From Salvelinus alpinus (lineage: Eukaryota; Chordata; Actinopteri; Salmoniformes; Salmonidae): a DNA stretch of 64,000 nucleotides. The DNA is taken from the NCBI RefSeq assembly GCF_045679555.1, contig NC_092094.1, positions 37,278,430-37,342,429 on the forward strand. Direction: 5' to 3'. The position numbers and the translations under genes are program-made. Each line of letters opens with the position of its first letter. Within the stretch, counting starts at the first letter, position 1. Below, one piece after another: positions 27,465 to 39,146 of this stretch. The notes beneath the pieces were generated by a model. That model did not search any database and was not told the origin of the DNA. It saw nothing but the letters and a program-made list of their open reading frames with translations.

Positions 27465-28014
27465 GACGACTCCTGGCTGTCCCTGTATCCAGTCCACCTA
27501 GTCATGCTGCTGATCCAGTCTGCTATTTCTGTCTGCAGCTATGGAACCCTGACCTGCTCAAGGCTCACCGGAGGTACTAACTTGTCCCAGACCCGCTGTT
27601 AGATCCTGTCTCTCTCTACCGGACCTACTGTCTCTCTCAACCTCTAAATGCTCAGCTATGAAGAGCCAACTGGCATTTACTCCTGAGGTGCTGAACTATT
27701 GCACCCTCTATAACCCTCTATTATTTGACACTGCTGGTCATCTATGAACGTTTAAACATCTTGAAGAATAATCTAGCTAAATGGCTGTCCTCTTTTATAA
27801 TCTCCACCAGCACAGCCAGAAGAGGACTGGCCACCCCTCAAAGTCAGGTACCTCTAGGTTTCTTCCTAGGTTCCTACCTTTCTAGGGAGTTTTTCCTAGC
27901 CACTGTGCTTCTACGTCTGCATTGCTTGCTCTTTGGGGATTTAGGCTGGGTATCTGTATAAGCACTTTGTGACAACTGCTGATGTAAATTGGGCTTTATA
28001 AAATACATTTGATA
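27465..28014 (+). mobile_element. LINE 3' untranslated region fragment (L2-like)
   Basis: TAGGTTTCTTCCTAGGTTCC, TAGGGAGTTTTTCCTAGCCA and TGCTGATGTAAATTGGGCTT are the inverse of 3' UTR blocks in the LINE at 38015-38300 (CTAGAAAGGCCAAAACCTAG, ATATAGCCCTTCG). Only the 3' end is present; no reverse transcriptase. Confidence 0.75.
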
Positions 28015-28654
28015 GATTGCTTGTATATGCATCTATTCATGTCAGTAACTCTAAATATGACACGGAGTTGTCTTACATTTCCTCAATAGGAAGTTGTACC
28101 TTAGCCAACACTATAGCCAACACTTTTTCCTGGTCTTTCCTGCTGGGGACAGGGGGCTTCAGGTTTGTGATTGGACGGCCTAGAGAATTGGAACTTGCCA
28201 ACTAGTAGTGACAAGGCTATATTGTTGTTGTTCAGTAATACTGTAACGTTACTGTAGCCTCCTGTACATCACATTAGTATCCATCTAACTAGCTAGTGAT
28301 AACTTAGCTAGTTCCAAAGAAACAACAAAGGAATGACAACAGGCTTTTTAACAAAATATCTATCTATCTAGCTTGTACGATTGCATGTAAAACAACTTTA
28401 AAGATGATTACAAAGTTGACTTACCAGTATGCTGCTCTCTCGGGAACTAGAGTGAGGCATCCAGGTATGAGGCTAATTAGCTAGCTAGCATCGCCAGTAT
28501 GTTAGATATGAAAGTATCTATCCAGCAACAATGTCGAGGTCATAAACGAAAGAAACTATGTTAAGCCATGCTGACTTCGTAAAATAAGTCAAATCGGACT
28601 GAAATAATTAAGAGGCTTAACGTACATTTCTCTAACTAGGTAACTTTGTATTTT

Positions 28655-29905
28655 TTTTCCTCCCATCCTGAACATATTAACTTTTACTTGGTACTCATCC
28701 CGGATCCGGGAGCACCCCCCACAGTAAAAAAGCTGACTAGCATAGCCTAGCATAGCGTCACAAGTAAATACTAGCATCTAAATATCATTAAATCACAAGT
28801 CCAAGACACCAGATGAAAGATACACATCTTGTGAATACAGCCATCATTTCTGATTTTTAAAATGTTTTACAGGGAAGACACAATATGTAAATCTATTAGC
28901 TAACCACGTTAGCAAAAGACACTTGAGACACAATGAGAATAGTGGCCAAAACATAGAGCAATCTGTCCGGCGCCATCTTGGAGAAGCACCTATTCTAATC
29001 GAAAACTATTCATAAACTTGACTAAAAAATACAAGTTGGACAGCAAATGAAAGATAAATTAGTTCTTAATGCAATCGCTGTGTTAGATTTTTAAAATTAA
29101 CGTTACTGCGCAATACAGCGTGCGCTAAAGCGAGACCGCACCATAATTCATGGCGGAATTATTATTTGACATTTGTCAACATAAATACGAATTAACAGCA
29201 TAAAGACTGCTTACTATTAGCTGAGCTTCCATCAGAATCTTGGGCAAGGTGTCCTTTCTCCAGAACAATCGTCTTTGGGTTGAAAGATGTCCTCTTGTCC
29301 TGTCGAAATAGCCGCTAACGTTAGCCACCCACTGGAGAGGTGTCCAACTCGTGAAAGCGAATCACAAAGAAATCCAGGAAAATCGCAATAAACTGCTATA
29401 AGTCGGTTTAAATTAACTACCTTAAGAAGTTTTTAAGACAAAAAACAAATTAAATCAGAGCCGGAGATAAAGAACTGCTAAACCGAAAGCTTTTGAAGAA
29501 GCCATGCAGATGTCCTTCATGCGTCAGGCGCCCGGTTGAAAAGGTCGATACTTCCGTTCCAAGAGGTTTTATACTCCCCCAGATGGTGCTATCCGCTCCA
29601 TTCAAAGTCTCACCGCTTACTGACATCTAGGGGAAGGCGTATGCAGTGCATGTAGCCCCATACCTTATAAGGGAATTTATAAACCGACCCTGGAACAGAG
29701 ACCTCAATTTCAGAAATCTCACTTCTTGACAGGAAGTGAGCTGCAAAATGACTTCTGTTTCACTCAGAGAAATAATTCAAACGGTTTTAGAAACTAGAGA
29801 GTGTTTTCTATCCAATAGTAATAATAATATGCATATTGTACGAGCAAGAATTGAGTACGAGGCAGTTTAATTTGGGAACGCTAAATGTCGAAGTTGAAAC
29901 AGCAC
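28655..29905. repeat. Long non-coding interspersed repeat, copy 1
   Basis: It shares order and many words with 30777-32150: a head with an inverted repeat (TCATCCCGGATCCGGGAGCA here, GATCCCGTTAACGGGATCGA there), repeats of GATACACATCTTGTGAATAC-like text, CTGTGTTAGATTT(C/T) motifs, and the tail TTTCACTCAGAGAAATAATT, AAACGGTTTTAGAAACTAGA, AATATGCATAT. No open frame. It occupies the place where the tRNA-Asp stands in unit B. Confidence 0.7.
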
Positions 29906-30560
29906 CCCCTGTAGTGACAAGAGGCATATTAACCACAAGTTGTGCATTTTCCTCTCAGTATTTCATCAATTGTCAGCTTTAAAAAATATATATTTCCTTT
30001 GATGGAAAATTATGATATTGAGCATCGCCATCTAGTGGTGGAATATTACACTGCAACTACATGATTACAATTACAGGTTAAACGTTTACTTCTCCTACTA
30101 CTACTAAAATTCAGTTTATTACCAATTTGTAAAACATTGCTTAAGTTTAGTAATATCATTTGTTTCATCCAGTCAGCAGCCATAAGTGTATAGCCGTAAA
30201 GGACATTTTGGTGACCTTATTTTACATTTTCTGCTTCTTTTGAAACACTATTCGATCCCACCTTGGGGCACTACTTGTTGAGTAATTAAAACACTAACCA
30301 GTCACAATACATTAACTATTATGTATTATTCTAATATGTATTCATTATATAATTGTGTCAGTTATTAATGATAAACCTTTAAACTGCACTCTTCCTCCCC
30401 TCTCTCCATGTTTCAGCTCCAGATGAAAAAACGTGCACACGCTACGAGGTTTGCAGGTCTGCCGACTTCCTTTTAGCTTGCATTGATGCATGCTTCAAAA
30501 TATGTACAAACAGAGTACGCTTTCGAGAAGTGCCCTCCGTGCTCCGTTTCAAATACATTG
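29906..30560. other. Unit A sequence paralogous to 48225-48515, no gene
   Basis: TATGATATTGAGCATCGCCA, TAGTGGTGGAATATTACACT, ACATTGCTTAAGTTTAG and CATTTGTTTCATCCAGTCAG match unit B at 48358-48510 and, after a LINE insertion there, 49435-49470. It fixes the order of the units. No gene seen. Confidence 0.7.
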
Positions 30561-30568
30561 ATTTGGAC

Positions 30569-32540
30569 TAGGGCTGTCCCCGAAAGCAGTCTGTTCTTTC
30601 GACCAATTGACTGCTCAAAATGTTTTGACTTTCCATATATAGACACTCCCTATGTGTTTTAGTAAAATCAAACATATACATTGAGCTTGTCTGATGCTTT
30701 AAGCTTACGGTTTGATGAAATAAGACACAAATGACTCAAGACAAAGCCAGAGATCTAGATAACCAGAAGAAAATACCTTAAAACTTCTTACGGCTGAGAT
30801 CCCGTTAACGGGATCGATATGACAACAGCCAGTGAAAGTGCAGGGCGCCAAATTCAAAAACAGAAATCTCATAATTAAAATTCCTCAGACAAACAAGTAT
30901 TTTACACCTTTTTAAAGATACACTTCTTGTTAATCCCACCACAGTGTCCGATTTCAAATAGGCTTTTCGGCGAAAGCACCACAAACGATTATGTTAGGTC
31001 AGAGCCAAGTCACAGAAAAACACAGCCATTTTTCCAGCCAAAGAGAGGAGTCACAAAAATCAGAAATAGAGATAGAATTAATCACTAACCTTTGATGATC
31101 TTCATCAGATGATACTCACAGGACTTCATGTTACACAATACATGTATGCTTTGTTCGATAAAGTTCATATTTATATCCAAAACTCTTAGTTTACATTGGC
31201 GCGTTATGTTCAGTAATGTTTTGCCTCCAAAACATCCGGTGATTTTGCAGAGAGCCACATCAATTTACAGAAATACTCATAATAAACATTGATAAAAGAT
31301 ACAAGTATTAAACATGGAACTTTAGATAAACTTCTCCCTAATGCAACCGCTGTGTCAGATTTCAGAAAAACTTTACGGAAGAGGCACACCATGCTATAAT
31401 CTGAGTACAGCGCTCAGAGCCCAAATAAGCCATAGATATCTGCCATTTTTTGGAGTCAACAGAAGTCAGAAATAGCATTATAAATATTCACTTACCTTTG
31501 ATGATCTTCATCAGAATGCACTCCCAGGAATCACAGTTCCACAATAAATGTTTGTTTTGTTCGATATAGTCCATAATTTATGTCCAAATACCTTCATTTT
31601 GTTCGCGCGTTCAGTCCAGTAATCCACATTCATGACGCGCAGGTCAGACGAAAAGTCAAACAATTCCATTACAGTTCGTAGAAACATGTCAAACGATGTA
31701 TAGAATCAATCTTTAGGATGTTTTTAACATAAATCTTCAATAATGTTTCAACCGGAGAATTCCTTTGTCTTCCGAATGCGATGGAATGCAGGTCGCTCTC
31801 ACGTGACTGCGCATGTTCAGCTCGTGCCAGACACCTGACTCAAAGAGCTCTCCTTCCCTCATTCTTCACAGTAGAAGCATCAAACAAGGTTCTAAAGACT
31901 TTTGACATCTAGTGGAAGCCTTAGGAAGTGCAAAATGACCAATATCTCACTGTATATTGGATAGGCAAACCTACAACCTCAGATTTCCCACTTACTGGTT
32001 GAATTTTTTTCTCAGGTTTTTGCCTGCCATATGAGTTCTGTTATACTCACAGACATCATTCAAACAGTTTTAGAAACTTCAGAGTGTTAATATATAATAT
32101 GCATATCTTAGCCTCTGAGCCTGAGTAGCAGGCAGTTTACTCTGGGCACATTTTCATCCAAGCTACTCAATACTGCCACCCAACCATTCTCCTCCCGCTC
32201 CTGCTGGCTTTCGCAGATTCTGCAATTACTCTCCTAAAGTTGCTGGTAATAGGCTACATGAGGAGTCTGCAACTTTCTTGTGTAGAATAACCAATTTATT
32301 TGACAATTTCTACCAATCTGCTTGCCAGTTATGGTTTTCCTATGCACATTTTCGTGGAACAGTTTAATTTTATTTATAATAATGTCTTCATATCTCAAAA
32401 TCATTGCCATCCGGTTAATCAAAATGTAATCCAAATCTAAATGAAAATGATACAAACCTGAAAAGTTACGTATATTTTCATTGACAACTATATAAAAATA
32501 GCATACATAAAGCCAACAAATAAAAACTGCACTCCTCAGT
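30569..32540. mobile_element. Probable hAT element remnant split by non-coding repeat copy 2
   Basis: TAGGGCTGTCCCCGAAAG at 30569 is a hAT-like terminus. The left part (to about 30776) and right part (about 32160-32540, GCTGGTAATAGGCTACATGA) appear separated by the long non-coding repeat at 30777-32150 (ATCCCGTTAACGGGATCGAT ... GCAGGCAGTTTACTCTGGGC). I found no transposase frame and no clear target duplication, so the assignment is tentative. Confidence 0.42.
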
Positions 32541-32544
32541 AAAA

Positions 32545-32686
32545 GCACATGACAGCATGCTTGGAGGTTGCCAAAAGGCACCTAAAAGACTCTAAGACCA
32601 TGAGAAACATTCTCTGGTCTGATGAAACCAAGATAGAACACTTTGGCCTGAATGCCAAGCGTCATGTCTGGAGGAAACGTAATGGA
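32545..32686 (+). mobile_element. Tc1 transposase fragment at the left edge of unit B
   Basis: The plus frame reads MTACLEVAKRHLKDSKTM, then [20 protein letters not shown], the first catalytic Asp region of a Tc1 transposase. It stops abruptly at about 32686, where TRAPPC14-flank sequence begins (GAGAAGAAACCGAGAAAATG, equal to 56600-56620). The unit B breakpoint is therefore at a transposon. Confidence 0.82.
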
Positions 32687-33386
32687 GGGAAAGGGCAAGA
32701 GAGTAGAGAAAAGAGAGAAGAAACCGAGAAAATGGAAAGGTGTTTGAAAACTGTTCTTCACAGAAATAAGATAGCCTGCCACAAGTGTCAAAAACAATTC
32801 AACGACTTAATAAACTAATTGGTCACAATGATGGTACGTTTGTCTAGATACCTTCCTTCCTCAGCTGTCCAGAACCTCCACTTCCACACATCCCTCACCC
32901 TCGGGTTTCCAGACGAGGCGTAAAAGCTGCTGGTGGCACCTTAATTGGGGCGGACAGGCTCAGTAATGTATCTCTCTTTCTCACACACACCTCTTTGGAG
33001 TCGTCCGGTGGCAAGTTGATGAGCTGCAGCTAGAACAGGAAGTCTTGTTCCTCCAGGGTGCTGACCATGCTGGGTGACAGGCCACACTCTATCCTGCAGA
33101 ACAATGCCATGGCAACCTCTGGTGGCTGGGAGGATAGACAAGATATGACATCACGGATGTGAGGAAGACAAGTTAGATGTACTAGCGAAGACACTATAGG
33201 CCATTTCACACTGTATTGTTCTTAGCCCCAGACTAGCTTATCCTGTGTTCATACAGCATTTGGTCACCCTGGGCAAAGCTTTAGCCCTGGGCTAAGGATT
33301 CACACTTGTATTCCAAAGCTCCCGGCTAACGGGCAAACACATACGACCAACATTCCATCTCTGCAGCGCGATCAATGTTAGAAGCC

Positions 33387-33770
33387 AGGGGTTCCCAACA
33401 TTTTTTGGACCACGACCCCATTTTGATATCTGAAAATGATTGCGACCCCCAACAATGTGCATTTTTTCAATTAACAGCCAGTGTTAACTTTTTTTATGTG
33501 GGGCTATGACAGTCATTTGCAAATTTGTCTGACATAATGTATTTTATCTCACCATCCCTAATAAGATGGGTGTGCTTGATGCATGTCGCGTTAGAGCTTC
33601 TCAAAGTCAGGGGGCGTGGTCGACAGTGCACACCTCATCTCTGCTGTCACATCCAACCTGGATCGATATTTGGTTTTAATGCAGACGAGAGCACTGAATC
33701 CAGCTTCACACAGATATGAGCTGGCAAAGGGTACCATGAGTTTTATGGTGATTTCAAGACTACTAGTAAC
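33387..33770 (-). mobile_element. hAT (Charlie-like) transposon remnant
   Basis: The left end CAGGGGTTCCCAACATTTTT plus GGACCACGACCCCATTTTGA is the classic hAT-Charlie terminus. The minus strand at 33760-33525 encodes SSYLCEAGFSALVCIKTKYR then SRLDVTAEMRCALSTTPPDF, the C-terminal dimerisation region of hAT transposases (ZBED5/FAM200-like). The other end and the catalytic part are missing. Confidence 0.82.
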
Positions 33771-34699
33771 TCAGAAAAAAACGAGGTCACATCATGACGT
33801 CAGTGATCTTCAGGTCGGAATGTCGGAGCGCTAGAAAAAGGCCAGTTCCCAAGTTGGATGACCGTTCAAAACGATTTTTCAGTCTGAGCTCGTTTTTCCA
33901 AGTTCCCAGTTGTCTTGAACGCTCTGAAGAAGGAGTTCCCAGTTTTGAACGCTACATTACTGCTCAGAGAGAGACAGCAGGGTATTCCCTTTGAGTCAGG
34001 AACCAAAACTCCTCCATAGTGACCCGTGAATGTATTGTCTGCAGAATTAGGTCACATGACAGCTCAATCAGCTGTTTGATTTCACTTACCGGCATGTCAA
34101 CTGAGCCAGGATCGTGCCTTATGTGTGGACACCAACTTATAATGTAGGGTACTAACATTGTCCAGTCAACACAATGCACAAATAAAAGTTACTCCCCTCA
34201 GCCCACACACACACACAGTCGTACCACACGTTGTCAACAAGCATCACATATCCATCTGGCATCATGGGCAGGTAGGAGGAGTTGAAGTTTGGCAGAATCC
34301 TCACATCCTTCAGTCACCTCCTCCAGAGAACACTCATTTAATACTGAGAAAGGGGGGAGGAGAGGGGGAAAGAAAAGGGTTGAAATGGGAATAGGTGGAT
34401 ATGGAGAGAGAGGAGAAATATGGTCAGGAGGCAGCAGTTTAAGTAACATCAATCTAATCCATCTATCTAATCCAATTATTGCGTCAGTGGAACTAGTATT
34501 GACTCTCAAATGAGTTGTCAGTACTGGCCATCTGGCCCTCATACCTTTGAGCACAGTGAGATGCTTCCCAGAGACAGTCATCTGCTTACAGCGAACAGTA
34601 GGGGGCGGTAGCACTGTTAGAGTGGTGCTAACTGAGGAGGAGAGAGGGGGTGCTGAGTTAAATTTGAGATGCTTTAAGTCAATAAACATAGATAACTGA

Positions 34700-35032
34700 T
34701 TCATAAATGTATCACTAGCCACTTTAAACAATGCCACTTTATATAATGTTTACATACCCTACATTACTCATCTCATATGTATATACTGTACTCTATACCA
34801 TCTACTGCATCTTGCCTATGCCGTTCGGCCATCACTCATTCATATATTTTTATGTACATATTCTTATTCATTCCTTTACACTTGTGTGTATAAGGTAGTT
34901 GTTGTGGAATTGTTAGGTTAGATTACTTGTTAGATATTACTGCATGGTCGGAACTAGAAGCACAAGCATTTCGCTACACTCGCATTAACATCTGCTAACC
35001 ATGTGTATGTGACAAATAAAATTTGATTTGAT
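34700..35032 (+). mobile_element. LINE 3' tail (same family as 22963-23875)
   Basis: It ends in TATGTGACAAATAAAATTTG+ATTTGAT, as the LINE at 22963-23875 does, and is preceded by CACAAGCATTTCGCTACACT. It separates CATAGATAACTGATTCAT from CCATAGCTAATATGACC, which are contiguous in unit C (58155-58185). It is 5'-truncated to about 330 bases and inserted only in copy B. Confidence 0.85.
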
Positions 35033-35098
35033 ATCCATAGCTAATATGACCAAAGAGAGTGTAGCATGGCTTTGTCAGTGATGCGGTGTTGACAAGTG

Positions 35099-35129
<31 letters not shown>

Positions 35130-36119
35130 ACCCTGTGCTTTGAAGGTGTTAGTTAAGGTCTTGTCTGAAGGTGTGTGTGTGGGGACTCACTGCTGTAGGA
35201 TGCTAAGGTAGCCATTTTCCTGAACCACCGCCTCTCTCTTCCACACCCTCACCATCACCTGGACAAACACACACAATAATGCAGATAATGAGCCCCTCAA
35301 AGATGTCATTGTTCACACTTCTTTTAAAACCTTCCAAGGGTACTCTATGAATCGCTTATCTCTATGAAAAATGTGAAGACCTTGTTCACGAGACTGAAGT
35401 TTTGCCCAGCCCCTAACTCACACAATTGACAAGTCACATTTATTTACATTTATTTATTATGCAGTTTATTTTACAAACATGTATTAATCAAGGCAGAGCC
35501 CCCCAGTTACCCATGTGGGACCCCTATCTCCTATCCCATCTGATGATTAGCAGAGCTGCATTAGACAGCAGCAGGCTGTCTACACTCATTGAGAGTGGGC
35601 TCCTGAGTCATCCTGTGGTTGGCAGTTGCAGTAAAAAAAGTACATAATATATACTACATATAATATATACAGTATATATTTCCTTTTTGTTAAAACATTT
35701 TTTACATTTGCTTCCTCTTGGTGCCCCCCATGGGCCTGGGCCCAGGGGCTTCAGCCCTGGTAAACCCCTGCATTAATCTGGCACTGGACATATAGAAAAG
35801 AAAGACACAGATAAATAAATTCCTAGGACACCAAAGTTCCACAACCAACACACACAACAGGTGAACAAGGAAATTGTATGTAAAATGTAACAAATTAAAA
35901 CTTTCTTTTTACATTTTGGTACTAAACAAACAGAGTTGTGCTGACGGTTCGTCATCTTGCCCAGAAAAAGTCTAGTTCATCTAGCTAGCTGTGTAGCTCA
36001 CATGTTAACACATCCCTTCGTCAGAAGAGCACCGTTTATAAACAGTTGTGACGATTGTCTAAATGATCCACGTAGTTACGGCCCCATTGTATAATCGCTT
36101 GTTAGTATACATTTTTCTT

Positions 36120-36230
36120 ACCTATTGAGTGAGTTAACTAGGCATTGCTATGGCCAAGTGTTGTGGCAACTGTCTCACGCAACGGCCCGCAGGAGCCCGG
36201 GGTTCAATTCTCCGACAGTGGTACAACTTC
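36120..36230 (+). pseudogene. tRNA-Asp-like 3' half, decayed
   Basis: CCGCAGGAGCCCGGGGTTCA then ATTCTCCGACAGT resembles the anticodon-arm and T-arm part of the tRNA-Asp at 48131 (CGCGGGAGACCGGGGTTCAA). The 5' half does not fold. A tRNA-derived SINE head is another possibility. Confidence 0.45.
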
Positions 36231-36810
36231 CCCGCCCTATAATGTTTCGCTCAAGATGCACGGAGCCTGTATTCTCCTGTTTTGCGCCTACTACCCCGGT
36301 CCGAGGTCTTTCAGAAAAATCATTAGACATATCATGGTCATGTTCAGGGCACATAACATAAAACACTTTAAAATGTTTTGTGTTTCTTATTGGGCAATCT
36401 TCCCAGTTTCGACTTGTTTTGTTTCCAGTGTATATCACCCAGATGAACGTCTTCAAAGTTGTTGAAGGACACCTAACATGCAATAGTAGCCAAAATTGTA
36501 ATCATATTCAGTTGTGGTTTTGTTTGAAGGTTACACCTCAATATCAAAGCAACCTGAAAGGCTTCGGAACTGGCCAATTTAATTCCAGTCCACTCAACCT
36601 TGTCTGTATCCATGCCTGTCACACTGGTGTTCTATTCCCCGACGGAGAGGCCAGACTTTTGCCCTTCCTTACTAGCGTTTAACCATTTTATATATTTAAA
36701 AAATGGTCATACTTACAATATGTTCAATTTCTATAGGGTTTAGTATCTCACCTGACTATTAAGGGTAGTGGGGTTGTGACCAGAATCATTATGTGTCGCT
36801 ACTTAAAACA

Positions 36811-36883
36811 GTTTCCGTAGTGTAGTGGTTATCACGTTCGCCTAACACGCGAAAGGTCCCCGGTTCGAGACCGGGCGGAAACA
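36811..36883 (+). tRNA. tRNA-Val (anticodon AAC), unit B copy
   Basis: All 73 bases are identical to the gene at 22597, including the AAC anticodon loop and both internal promoter boxes, while the flanks differ at many positions (compare 22400-22590 with 36650-36805). The downstream T run (ATTTTC) begins at once. Presumably functional and under selection or conversion. Confidence 0.97.
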
Positions 36884-36949
36884 TTTTCTCATTCCGTTAG
36901 GTGGATATCAATTAAAACGTCACATTGCGGTCCACATGAGGTTTCCACA

Positions 36950-38013
36950 TTTTTATTATTTAATTTTTTGTATTTATTTAAATAGGCAAGTCAGTTAATT
37001 TAAGAACACATTTTTATTTACAATGACTGCCTACCAAAAGGCAAAAGGCCTCCTGCGGGGAAGGGGCCTGGGATTTAAAAAATAAATACAATATATATAT
37101 ATGGGACAAAAAACACATCAAAACAAGAGAGACACACAACACTACATAAAGAGAGACCTAAGACAACAACTTGACAAGGCAGCAACACATGACAACACAG
37201 CATGACAACAACATGTTAGCAACTCAACATGGTAGCAGCACAAAAACATGGTACAAACATTATTGGGAAAAGTCAACAGCACAAAGGTCAAGAAGGTAGA
37301 GACAACAATACATCATACAAAGCAGCCACAACTGTCAGTAAGAGTGCCCATGCTTGAGTTTTTGAATGAAGAGATTGAGATAAAACTGTCCAGTTTGAGT
37401 GTTTGTTGCAGCTCATTCCAGTCTAGCTGCAGTGAACTAAAAAGAGGAGCAACCCAGGGATGTGTGCGCTTTGGGGACCTATAACAGAATGTGACTGGCA
37501 GAACGGGTGTTGTATGTGGAGAATGAGGGCTGCAGTAGATATCTCAGATAGGGGGAGTGAGGCCTAAGAGGGTTTTATAAATAAGCATCAACCAGTGGGT
37601 CTTGCAATGGGTATACAGAGATGACCAGTTTACAGAAGAGTATAGAGTGCAGTGACGCGTCCTATAAGGAGCATTGGTAGCAAATTTGATGGCCGAATGG
37701 TAAAGAACATCTAGCCGCTAGAGAGCACCCTTACCTGCAGATCTATAAATTATGTCTCCGTAATCTAGCATGGGTAGGATGGTCATCTGAATCAAAGTTA
37801 GTTTGGCAGCTGGGGTGAAAGAGGAGCGATTACGATAGAGGAAACCAAGTCTAGATTTAACTTTAGCCTGCAGCTTTGATATGTGCTGAGAGAAGGACAG
37901 TGCACCGTCTAGCCATACTCCCAAGTACTTGTAAGCGGTGACTACCTCAAGCTCTAAACCCTCAGAGGTAGTAATAACACCTGTGGGAAGAGGGGCATTC
38001 TTCTTACCAAACC
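36950..38013 (-). mobile_element. Outer LINE, 3' part (continues at 43399-43690)
   Basis: The minus strand 38013-37730 encodes MWFGKKNAPLPTGV, AYKYLGVWLDGALSFSQHIS and LQAKVKSRLGFLYRNRSSFT, the region after the reverse transcriptase core. A 3' UTR with CA-rich text follows, and a tail (TTTAAATAGGCAAGTCAGTT inverted) ends near 36950. The frame is cut at 38013 by another LINE; its upstream part ([11 protein letters not shown]) is at 43399-43507. The LINE at 48517-49440 is a relative (SRIGFLYRNKASFTHAAKHT). Confidence 0.85.
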
Positions 38014-39146
38014 ACATCAAATCAAATCAAATCAAGTTTATTTTATATAGCCCTTCGTACATCAGCTAATATCTCGAAGTGCTGTACAGAAACCCAGCCT
38101 AAAACCCCAAACAGCAAGCAATGCAGGTGTAGAAGCGCGGCGGCTAGGAAAAACTCCCTAGAAAGGCCAAAACCTAGGAAGAAACCTAGAGAGGAACCAG
38201 GCTATGAGGGGTGGCCAGTCCTCTTCTGGCTGTGCCGGGTGGAGATTATAACAGAACATGGCCAAGATGTTCAAATGTTCATAAATGACCAGCATGGTCA
38301 AATAATAATCAGGAGTAAATGTCAGTTGGCTTTTCATAGCCGATCATTAAGAGTATCTCTACCGCTCCTGCGGTCTCTAGGGAGTTGAAAACAGCAGGTC
38401 TGGGACAGGTAGCACGTCCGGTGGACAGGTCAGGGTTCCATAGCCGCAGGCAGAACAGTTGAAACTGGAACAGCAGCAAGGCCAGGTGGACTGGGGACAG
38501 CAAGGAGTCATCATGCCCGGTAGTCCTGACGCATGGTCCTATGGCTCAGGTCCTCGAAGAGAGAGAAAGAAAGAGAGAAGGAGAGAATTAGAGAGAGCAT
38601 ACTTAAATTCACACAGGACACCGGATAAGACAGGAGAATTACTCCAGATATAGCCAACTGACCCTAGCCCCCCAACACATAAACTACTGCAGCATAAATA
38701 CTGGAGGCTGAGACAGGAGGGGTCAGGAGACACTGTGGCCCCATCCGAAGATACCCCCGGACAGGGCCAAACAGGAAGGATATAACCCCACCCACTTTGC
38801 CAAAGCACAGCCCCCACACCACCAGAGGGATATCTTCAACCACCAACTTACCATCCTGAGACAAGGCCGAGTATAGCCCACAAAGATCTCCACCACAGCA
38901 CAAACCAAGGGGGGGCGCCAACCCAGACAGGAAGATCACCTCAATAACTCAACCCACTCAAGTGACGCACCCCTCCTAGGGACGGCATGAAAGAGCACCA
39001 GTAAGCCAGTGACTCAGCCCCTGTAATAGGGTTAGAGGCAGAGAATCCCAGTGGAGAGAGGGGAACCGGCCAGGCAGAGACAGCAAGGGCGGTTCGTTGC
39101 TCCAGAGCCTTTCCGTTCACCTTCACACTCCTGGGCCAGACTACAC

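Larger units (their letters stand above)
32687..35850 (-). pseudogene. trappc14: TRAPPC14 pseudogene, unit B copy
   Basis: Remnants: a piece of exon 8 near 32890-32925, exon 6 near 32987-33130, exon 5 near 34219-34340 (RILPNFNSSYLPMMPDG), exon 4 near 34546-34635 (CKQMTVSGKHLTVLK) and exon 3 near 35140-35266. Exons 1, 2, 7 and 9-12 are missing. The exon 5 reading frame contains small deletions. A hAT remnant (33387-33770), a LINE tail (34700-35032) and the insert shared with copy A lie in its introns. It ends at about 35850, where the exon 1 flank stops abruptly. Confidence 0.88.

Noticed and set aside
36120-36230. Functional tRNA-Asp
   Set aside because: Only the T-arm side resembles tRNA-Asp; the acceptor and D arms do not pair.
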